Of a stretch of DNA of 64,000 nt, positions 54,359 to 62,700 are shown piece after piece; the stretch's first letter is position 1, and each line of letters opens with the position of its first letter. Position numbers and translations under genes: made by a program. Origin of the DNA: Algisphaera sp039180025 (GTDB taxonomy: Bacteria; Planctomycetota; Phycisphaerae; Phycisphaerales; Phycisphaeraceae). The stretch is taken from contig JBCDDZ010000006.1 in NCBI GenBank assembly GCA_039180025.1, forward strand, positions 1 through 64,000, given 5' to 3'. The notes under the pieces were generated by a model, which searched no databases, was not told the DNA's origin, and was given only the letters and a program-made list of their open reading frames with translations.

Positions 54359-57300
54359 GTTCCGACCCCTCCGCGACCCGCCCGCCCGACCTGTCCGCCC
54401 CGTCGTCGATCGGCCGCCGTCAGATCGCCGCCCTTGCCGACCTGATCGACCTGTCCAACGTCAGCGAAAGCACCGAGCGTGATCTGCTCTCGGAAACCGA
54501 CGGCCGGGTCCAATGGATCGAACGCCGCGCGGACCAGACGCTGGACCGGGTCGAAACCCGTCTCCACGGCCAGCTGTCCAAACTCAAACGCGACACGGAA
54601 CTCCGCTTTAAAGAGTTGGAGCAGCAGACCGCCGCTCAGCGGACCAAGCTCGAGGCCGACGCCCAGAAACTCCGGACCAAACTGGCGAGCCAGTCCAAAG
54701 ACTCCGAGTCCAAAACCCGGCAGGAATACACGCACGAAAAATGGGTCGCCGACAGCGTCCTGGAGGGTCGGCTCGGCGAACTGGGGGCCGAACTTCAACA
54801 AGACCGCGAACAGCTCGAAACCCTTGAGCAGCAGCTCGAAAGCCTGGACGAGCAAGCGGTCGCAACGCTCCGGCGGTACCGCCACCGAGACCTCACACTA
54901 GACGAACTCCCGCCGGCGAACGAGGGGCCCGAGTCTTCCGCAGACGTCGACGTGGTATCGACACACCAGGAAATACTGAGCCGTCAGGAAACTGCTTTCG
55001 GCGAACCCGCGTTGGCCCTGCGCCGATTGCGTGGGTTGCTGTTACCCACTCTATTTATTCAGTTTGTGCCCTACCTGATCGGAGGGGTGCTCATCTTGAG
55101 CGGGGTCGTCGGCACGGTGGTGGCCCATCAGCGTTTCGGCTGGATGTGGTCGCCTATCTTTTCGGGTATCGGCGGGCTGCTGCTGGGCGGGGCCCTGGTA
55201 TGGGGTGGCGGCCGGCTGCTGTTCCGGTGGAGCGACGGCAAAGTCGGCGGTGCCCTGGCGGACTACCGCGCGACACGGGTACGTTACGCAGACTATCTGC
55301 AAGAGCTGGCCGCGTCGACTCAAGCCAAGCACCGGGTCCGCGGCGCTCAGGCCAAGGCCGAACGCGACGCCGCGCACGCCAAGACCGAAACCAAATTCGC
55401 GCCCTACTTCGAGAAGATCCGCGCACGGTCGTCTAGCGCGGGCAAAGAACTCGTGAGCAAGGTCGCGGCCAAACAAGCACAGATCGAATCGGTCTACGAC
55501 ACCAAACGCGACGCGCTGGAGGCGGAGTCCGGGTCGGCCCGCCGGGCCCTCGAAACGCGTCTGGAGCGTCGGCGTGACATCATCCAGCGTCGCCGGCAGC
55601 GTGACCTCGACACCACGGGCTCGGCCCACGGCCGGCGTTACACCGACCTTAAAACCCGTTGGGAAACGGGTCGAGACCGGCTCCTGCGCAGCCTCGACGA
55701 GGTCCGCGAGCTCGAGGCGACCTCCAACCGGCCGTGGGACGACCCGGCGTGGGCGGACTGGGACCCGCCGACCGAGCCGGCCCCGGCGGTCCGCTGCGGG
55801 GTCATCGACATCGATACCGATGCGCTGCACCGCACCGAAGTCCGCGGGGGGCAGTTTGATCTCTCGCTGCCTTCGTCGCTGGTGGTCCCGGCGCTGTTAT
55901 CGGGGCCGGAAGAGCGTTCACTCCTGATCGCGGCCCCGCCCGAACGCCGCGACGAAGGGCTGGGGATGCTCACCTCGGTGGTCATGCGTCTGCTGTCGAC
56001 GCTGCCGCCGGGCCGGGCAAAATTCACGCTGATCGATCCGGTGGGGCTCGGCGAGAGCTTCGGCGGGCTGATGCACCTGGCGGATTACGAGGCCTCGCTG
56101 GTCAACGGCCGGGTGTGGTCCGAGCCCGCCCACATCGACCGCCGGCTGACGGATCTGACGGACCACATGGGCCAGATGATCCAGAAGTACCTGCGTAACG
56201 ACTACGCTTCGATCGACGCTTACAACCAACAAGCCGGCGAGCTCGCGGAGCCTTACCGTTTTCTGGTCGCCGCCGACTACCCCCACGGGTTCACGTCCGA
56301 GGCGCTGGCCCGGCTCAACAGTATCGCGTCCAGTGGGGCCCGCAGCGGCGTGTTCGTCCTCCTGCTGCACGACGTGCGGCACGCGGGCGCGGACCCGCAC
56401 CATCTCGACGATCTGCGACGCCAATGCACGACGATTTCCTACCGGGAAGACGACGGCTGGCGGTGGCGGAATCCGGTGTGTGAGCGGTTCGCTTTTACCC
56501 CGGACCGGCCACCGCCCGAAGCGCTCATGACTCAACTGATCACGAAGGTCGGGCGAGCCGCGATCGACGCCGGTCGGGTGCAGGTGCCGTTCTCGACCAT
56601 CACCCCGGGAGAGGATGCGGCGAGCTGGTCACGCAGCGCGTCGGACGATCTGGAAGTCGCCGTGGGCCGAGCCGGGGCGACTCGGCTGCAGAACTTCCGG
56701 CTGGGCGTTGGTGTCGCGCAGCACGCCCTGGTCGCGGGCAAAACCGGCTCGGGCAAGTCGTCGCTGCTGCACACGCTGATCACGAACCTCTGCCTGTGGT
56801 ACGCCCCGGATCAACTCGAGTTGTACCTGATCGACTTCAAGAAAGGGGTGGAGTTCAAGCCCTACGTCAACCGTCGGCCGCCGCATCTGCGGGCGATCGC
56901 GATCGAGTCGGATCGCGAGTTTGGCTTGTCGATCCTCAAGCGGCTCGACGCGATGCTCGACGAACGCGGCGAGAAGTTCCGCGAGGTCGGCGTGGCGAAC
57001 CTATCGGGCTACCACAGCGCCGCGCCCGACGACCCGATGCCGCGGGTGATGCTGATCGTGGACGAGTTCCAGGAACTGTTCAGCCAGGACGACGCGATTA
57101 CCCAGAACGCGACCCTGCTGCTGGACCGTCTGGTGCGGCAGGGCCGGGCGTTTGGGATGCACGCATTCCTCGGATCGCAGTCGCTCAGCGGCGCGGCGGG
57201 CCTGCCGCGGGGGACGATGGGTCAGATGGCCGTGCGGATCGCGCTGCAGTGCTCGGAGAACGACAGCCAACTGATTCTGGGCGACGAGAACTCGGCGGCC

Positions 57301-58392
57301 CGGCTGCTGACCCGACCGGGCGAGGCGATCTACAACGACCAGGGAGGGAGCCTCGAGGCCAACAGCCTGTTCCAGGTCGCCTGGCTGCCGGACCATGAGC
57401 TGCGTGAGAGTCTTGACCGGATCCGCGACATACAGGAAAGCCGGGGCGTAAGCAGCCGGCCGTGCTACGTTTTCGAAGGCAACGCCCCGGCGAGCGTGGC
57501 GGACAACGGGCCGCTGAACCGGCTGCTCGACGCGGAAACCTGGCCCGCCGAGTCCGATCGGTCCAACACTGTTTCCGAGTGGGCTCAGCTCGGCGAGCCG
57601 ATCGCGATCGACGACCCCGTCGCGGTGGCGTTCCCCCGGCTCAACGGGTCGAACGCACTGATCCTAGGCCAGAACGCGGACGCGACCCTCGGGTTGATGA
57701 CCACCGCCCTGCTCTCGCTCGCGGCGGCGCACCACCCCGACCGCGCGCGGTTCGTCGTCTTCAACGGCTCGACCGAGCCGGAGCACGACCGGCTGATCCG
57801 CAACACATTCGAACCGCTGCCCCACCGGTTTGCGCAGGTCCCTTTCCGTGACGTGGACGCCACCCTCGCCGAGCTACACGCGGAGCTGCAACACCGGATC
57901 GAGCACGGTGACGCCGAGGGCCAGGCCCCGTCGACGTTCATCGCCATCTTCGGGCTCCAGCGTTTCCGCCAGTTCCGCAAGTCGGGCGACGGCTTCTCGT
58001 TCTCGCTGGACGACGACGATAGCGGCGTGGCGGCCAAGCCCGACCAGCAGCTCCAAGACCTTTTAAAAGACGGCCCGGTCGTGGGGCTGCATCTGATCGT
58101 GGTGGGCGACCGGGCCGCGTCGCTGGACCAGGTCTTTGACCGGCGGGCGCTGCGCGAATTCGACAGCCGGGTCATGTTCCAGATGTCGGCGACGGATTCG
58201 GCGCAGCTCATCGACAGCTCGGACGCCAACGACCTGGGCCCGTACCGGGCGCTGCTCTACCGGGAAGACCGGGGCACGATCACGCGGTTCCGGCCCTACG
58301 GCCCGCCGACGGAAGAGGCTCTTGCCCGGTTCCATACCGCGTTGTCTCGGCCGTATCGCCCCGACGCGAACGCGAAAGCCCGAGACGAATAG
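54355..58392 (+). CDS. FtsK/SpoIIIE-type ATPase, EccC/EssC-like motor
   Basis: A 1345-residue membrane ATPase. Residues 45-185 are a long charged coiled coil; two adjacent membrane segments follow (about 227-255 and 262-288), then a second coiled coil (about 310-450). The C-terminal two thirds carry three ATPase-like modules. The first (about 490-720) has no Walker A, with degenerate LIAAPPERRDEG and FLVAADYPHG. The middle is canonical FtsK/SpoIIIE: Walker A GKTGSGKS at about 796-803, LYLIDFKKGVEFKPY, and Walker B VMLIVDEFQ at about 899. The third (about 1090-1310) has a broken loop GQNADAT. Triple modules with two membrane helices are the EccC/EssC layout, but FHA domains are absent. It presumably drives export of the WXG100-like partners. 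Confidence 0.82.
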   Translation: MSSDPSATRPPDLSAPSSIGRRQIAALADLIDLSNVSESTERDLLSETDGRVQWIERRADQTLDRVETRLHGQLSKLKRDTELRFKELEQQTAAQRTKLEADAQKLRTKLASQSKDSESKTRQEYTHEKWVADSVLEGRLGELGAELQQDREQLETLEQQLESLDEQAVATLRRYRHRDLTLDELPPANEGPESSADVDVVSTHQEILSRQETAFGEPALALRRLRGLLLPTLFIQFVPYLIGGVLILSGVVGTVVAHQRFGWMWSPIFSGIGGLLLGGALVWGGGRLLFRWSDGKVGGALADYRATRVRYADYLQELAASTQAKHRVRGAQAKAERDAAHAKTETKFAPYFEKIRARSSSAGKELVSKVAAKQAQIESVYDTKRDALEAESGSARRALETRLERRRDIIQRRRQRDLDTTGSAHGRRYTDLKTRWETGRDRLLRSLDEVRELEATSNRPWDDPAWADWDPPTEPAPAVRCGVIDIDTDALHRTEVRGGQFDLSLPSSLVVPALLSGPEERSLLIAAPPERRDEGLGMLTSVVMRLLSTLPPGRAKFTLIDPVGLGESFGGLMHLADYEASLVNGRVWSEPAHIDRRLTDLTDHMGQMIQKYLRNDYASIDAYNQQAGELAEPYRFLVAADYPHGFTSEALARLNSIASSGARSGVFVLLLHDVRHAGADPHHLDDLRRQCTTISYREDDGWRWRNPVCERFAFTPDRPPPEALMTQLITKVGRAAIDAGRVQVPFSTITPGEDAASWSRSASDDLEVAVGRAGATRLQNFRLGVGVAQHALVAGKTGSGKSSLLHTLITNLCLWYAPDQLELYLIDFKKGVEFKPYVNRRPPHLRAIAIESDREFGLSILKRLDAMLDERGEKFREVGVANLSGYHSAAPDDPMPRVMLIVDEFQELFSQDDAITQNATLLLDRLVRQGRAFGMHAFLGSQSLSGAAGLPRGTMGQMAVRIALQCSENDSQLILGDENSAARLLTRPGEAIYNDQGGSLEANSLFQVAWLPDHELRESLDRIRDIQESRGVSSRPCYVFEGNAPASVADNGPLNRLLDAETWPAESDRSNTVSEWAQLGEPIAIDDPVAVAFPRLNGSNALILGQNADATLGLMTTALLSLAAAHHPDRARFVVFNGSTEPEHDRLIRNTFEPLPHRFAQVPFRDVDATLAELHAELQHRIEHGDAEGQAPSTFIAIFGLQRFRQFRKSGDGFSFSLDDDDSGVAAKPDQQLQDLLKDGPVVGLHLIVVGDRAASLDQVFDRRALREFDSRVMFQMSATDSAQLIDSSDANDLGPYRALLYREDRGTITRFRPYGPPTEEALARFHTALSRPYRPDANAKARDE

Positions 58393-58447
58393 CCATAGAT
58401 ATAGACAGAACGCTCCGCGCAAACTTATTGAATGCCGCGGCGGGCCG

Positions 58448-59581
58448 TTAACCGACCAGGAGTTCCGCGATCTGGACCGCGTTGAGGGCGGCGCCTTTGC
58501 GGACCTGGTCGCCGCAGACGAACAGGTCCAGGCCGACGCCTTCGGGCTGCGACAGGTCGCGGCGGATACGGCCGACGTAGCAGTCGTCCTGGTGGGTAGC
58601 GTCGAGGGGGGTGGGGAAGCGGTTGGCTTCGCGGTCGTCGATCAGGGAAACGCCGGGGGCCGCGGCGAGCAGTTCGCAGGCACGCTCGGGGGTCATCGTG
58701 CCGTCGAAGGTCAGGTTGATGCTCTCGGCGTGGGCCCGCATCACCGGGACACGGATACAGGTGGCGGTGATGGCCATGCGATCGCCGGTCTGACCTTCGG
58801 CAGGTTGGCCCAGGATCTTGTGGGTTTCGTGGACCATCTTGAGCTCTTCCTGGTTGTAGCCGTTGGATTGCATCGGGGAGTTGTGGCTGAAGAGGTTGAA
58901 CGCGTACTGGAAGGGGAAGATATCGCGGGTGACCGCTTTGCCATCGTTGGCCGGGTCGAGGGCTTCGCGGGTCTGCTGCTCGAGTTCGCGCATGGCGGCG
59001 GCGCCCGCGCCGCTGGCCGCCTGGTAGGTGCTCACGACCATACGGCGGACGGGCACGGCCTGGTGAAGCGGGTTGACCGCGACGAGCATGATGATGGTCG
59101 AGCAGTTGGGGTTGGCGATGATGCCCGGCTGATCGGAAGGGCCTAATCCGATGCCGGCGTCGGCAACGGCGTGGGGGTTGACTTCCGGGATCACCAGCGG
59201 GACGCCGGGGGTCATGCGGAAAGCCGAAGAGTTATCGATCACGACCGCCCCGGCTTCGACCGCCACGGGGGCGAGGGTTTTGCTGATCGAGCCCCCGGCC
59301 GAGAACAGCGCAAGGTCAACGCCTTCGAAACTGTCGGAGGTCAGCGTTTCGCAGGTCAGCGCTTGATTGCCGAACCGGAGACGCTTGCCCGCGCTGCGGG
59401 CGCTGGCCAGGAGCTTGAGTTCGCTCATGGGGAAGCCGCGCTGATGCAAGACGCGGAGAAACTCTTCGCCGACGGCACCGGTTGCCCCGACGATAGCGAC
59501 GCGGGGGGCCTTAGCGCGTCCGGGGGACGGCGATCGATCCGAGCGAGACGAGGAAAGCTCTGGAGAAGCGGGAGTGTTCAT
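58448..59581 (-). CDS. asd: aspartate-semialdehyde dehydrogenase
   Basis: A 377-residue enzyme forming aspartate semialdehyde from aspartyl phosphate with NADPH, a branch point to Lys, Thr, Met and diaminopimelate for peptidoglycan. Seen: VAIVGATGAVGEEFLRVL (NADP loop, residue about 28), the catalytic Cys in IIANPNCSTI, AASGAGAAAM, and the His in CIRVPVMRAHAES. An N-terminal 25-residue Ser/Pro-rich extension precedes the Rossmann strand; it is either a real extension or the start is internal, although no ATG is near the Rossmann strand. Monocistronic; divergent from the large exported protein gene. Confidence 0.94.
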   Translation of the reverse strand: MNTPASPELSSSRSDRSPSPGRAKAPRVAIVGATGAVGEEFLRVLHQRGFPMSELKLLASARSAGKRLRFGNQALTCETLTSDSFEGVDLALFSAGGSISKTLAPVAVEAGAVVIDNSSAFRMTPGVPLVIPEVNPHAVADAGIGLGPSDQPGIIANPNCSTIIMLVAVNPLHQAVPVRRMVVSTYQAASGAGAAAMRELEQQTREALDPANDGKAVTRDIFPFQYAFNLFSHNSPMQSNGYNQEELKMVHETHKILGQPAEGQTGDRMAITATCIRVPVMRAHAESINLTFDGTMTPERACELLAAAPGVSLIDDREANRFPTPLDATHQDDCYVGRIRRDLSQPEGVGLDLFVCGDQVRKGAALNAVQIAELLVG

Positions 59582-59785
59582 GGCAATAAGGTTAGGCGGA
59601 TCGGGGAAGAATCGGTAGGGATCGGTCGGGATCGGCCGGAGTTACCGGAGGCGTAACGGGATATTGTAACAGCACCGCCCCGGAGTTAACACGGAGCCGT
59701 GGGCGACGGAAACGCGCGGAGGAGGCGGCGGCCGAAACCGGGCGTGCGGTTGGCGACGGGCCGGACGGGGCCGCTACAATCGGGT
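59582..59785. promoter_or_regulatory. divergent intergenic region, asd / PQQ-repeat protein
   Basis: A 204-bp non-coding gap between two divergent genes. It contains two close copies of GGATCGG/GGGATCGG at about 59600-59635 upstream of asd. Promoters could not be placed with confidence. Confidence 0.3.
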
Positions 59786-62700
59786 ATGCGGAAAGACGCT
59801 CTCGGAAGGTGGACGGCGGGGGCCGTGGTACTCGCAGGGGCTTGGCTGATGGTCGCGGGGCCGGGCGCGGTTTCGCGAGCGTCGGCCACCGTTTATCTGG
59901 AGGATTCCCCGGCGGCGCAGGACGTGGCGGACGAGGCGGAATCGCACGCCCGGGAGGGGCGATGGGGCGAGGCGGCCGCGGGGTTTCAGCGGCTGATCGA
60001 GGAATTCCCGCACAAGCTGATGCCGGGGCCGGACGAGTCGTACACGGACGCGGTGCGGTGGGCTGAGCGTCGGCTGGCGGAAGAGCCGGCGCTGCTGGCG
60101 GCGTATCGTCGGCGGTACGGCCCGGAAGCGGAGCGCGCGCTGGACCGCGCCCGCGAAATGGCGGGCGGCTGGCCCGCGGAAACTGATGCGGTCGTCGCGG
60201 TGTGGCGGCGGTACGCCCTGACCTCGGCGGGCCTGGAGGCGGCGTTGTGGCTGGCGGGACAACGGGTTGAGCGGGCGGACGCGGCGGGCAGCGGGTCGGT
60301 GCTGGAAGCGGTCGCCGGGCATACGGACCTACCGGGCCGGGCGGCGGAGTATCACCGGCTAAGGGCGTGGACGGCGGCTTTGGCCGATGACGCGGAGGCC
60401 CGGCAAGCGGCCGTGAGTGCGTGGCGTGGACACGGGGATGGGGATGACGACGGCCCGTCGTCCGAATGGGTGGACGCTCTCGAACGGCTGGCCGCCGCAT
60501 CGTCGGCGGCGGCGGGAGGGGCCGGCTCGTCGGCCGAGCCGCCGTCGTTAGAAAAACCGCTGTGGTTCACCCGCCTGGCCCCGAACCCCGACCGGAGCCG
60601 CAACCTCCTCACCAGCCGTGGGGTGAATCCGCGAAACAGAGAAGCGACCGACCTGCGGCCGGTGGCGGCCGGCGGACTGATCTTCATCAACGACAACCAG
60701 CGGGTGGTGGCGAGCGACGCCTTGTCGGGGCGGCTCCGCTGGACCTATCGGCCTGCCGCGGCGGAGCAGGCCGAGACAGACCGCCGTGTGCGTATGGCAA
60801 GGGTGAGCCAGGTCGTCCCCGACGAGCGTGAAGTTTCGGTGCGGGGCGACGCGGTCTACGCGGTTCTGGGCGAACTCCTGCCTTGGCAGGGCCGTCGGCG
60901 TAACGCGGTGATTTCCCGCACGCACCTGACCTGCCTGGACCGGGAAACCGGCGAACTGCGGTGGTCGGTCCAGGCGGAGGACCTGGACCCGAGCCTCGGC
61001 CGGACGACCTTCCACGGGACCCCCGTCCTGCGGGGCGGGCAGCTTCTGGTGATGGCCCGCCGCGGCCAGGCTTCGAGCTTCCAGGATTCCTACCTGATTG
61101 CGGTGGACCCGGCGGACGGAACGCTGCGTTGGCGGCGGCACCTCTCGAGCACGGCGAGGCCGAATAACCGTAACCGCCCGGCCGCGCTGTCGAGTATGAC
61201 TCTGGACGGCGAGTTGGTCTACATCACCGACAACCTGGGGGCGGTGGCCGCCGTCGAGGCGCGTAGCGGCACGGTGCGGTGGGCCCGGGTGATTCCCCAA
61301 GCGTCTCCCCCCAAGCCGGGTCGAGCCGCCAAGACCGCTCAGCCTTTCTCCCGGCGGACCGCCCCGCTGGTCTGCCGCGCCGGGCTGCTGCTCCCGTTGC
61401 ATCTCGACGGGGCGAGCGGTTTGGTTCTTGATCCCGCGAGCGGTCAAGTCCGGGAACGCCTCGGGCTCAAGCCGCTGATGCGAAACGTCACGGACCTGTT
61501 TCCGCTACCGGGCGGCGACGTGCTGGCGGTCGGGGTATGGTCCGACCCCGAATCCGAAGACAAGCAGCAGAAATGGCCGGGGGTGAAACGGCTGAACGGC
61601 GAAAACTTCGAGACCCAATGGGTGCATCTTGATCGGAACACCTCCGACCCGCTGCCGCCGCGGGTGGTTTACGACCGGTCGGGGGACACGCTGCTGGTCG
61701 CGCACGCGCACCAGCCGTTTTACCAACTCGACGCGGCGACCGGGCGGGTCGCGACGGAGGCTACCCTCCCCTGGCGGGGGGTGGTGATCCGCGCCGGAAA
61801 CGCCTGGGTACTCAGCGACGGGGCGAACTCGGCCGGGTTCATGGACTGGCCGACGGCTTATGCCGAGCTGCAGGCAAGGCTCGGCCGGCCCGACGCGGGG
61901 ACCGATGCCGGCTTGGATCTGGCCCGGCTGGCGGTGGAAGCCAACGAGCCCGGGGCCCTGCTGGAGGGCGTTGAACACGTGATCCAAGCGATGTCGCGTT
62001 CCGATTCAGACTTCAGTATTTCGGCGGGCCCACCCCGCAGCGCCCAGCGGTCCGAGGCGTTTCGCGAGCTTTATGCGCTCACCCGCCGCCACGAAGACAT
62101 TGGAACCGAAGCGATCACGCGGGTATTCGATCGGCTCGCGACGATCACGCAGAGCCCGGAGGAGCTGCTGGGATACCACCTGGCCCAGGGCCGCTTCTAC
62201 GAGGCGGTGGGTCAAACCACGAAGGCCACGGGGCTGTACCAGGCGGTCTTGCTGGACCCGGCACAAGCGCAGGCGCGTGTCGTCACGCTGGGCACTTCCC
62301 GCCGGGGGGGGCTGGCGGCCCGGCAGCGGCTCGAGAAGCTCAAGGAAAACGGCGGCGAGGGTTTCTACGACGAGTTCGAGCGCCGGGCGCGACAAGAGTA
62401 TGCCGCGGCGCTGCGTGACCCTTCGGGCGGCACCGAGGCGCTGCTGGCGATCGCGGAGCGTTACCCGCTCGCCGCGATCGCCCCCGAGGCGATCTTCGCG
62501 GCGGCCCAGCGGCAGGCCGACGAGCCGGCCCATCCCGCGGCCATCACGCAGTACCGCCGGGCGTTCCAGCTCGCCCAAGACACGGACCTCCGCCGCCGCG
62601 CCGCGGGAGCGCTAACGACTTATTACGAAAGCCAAGGCCGACCCGCCGCCGCGGCGACATGGCTCGAACAGGTCATACGCGACCACCCACGGCTCACCCC

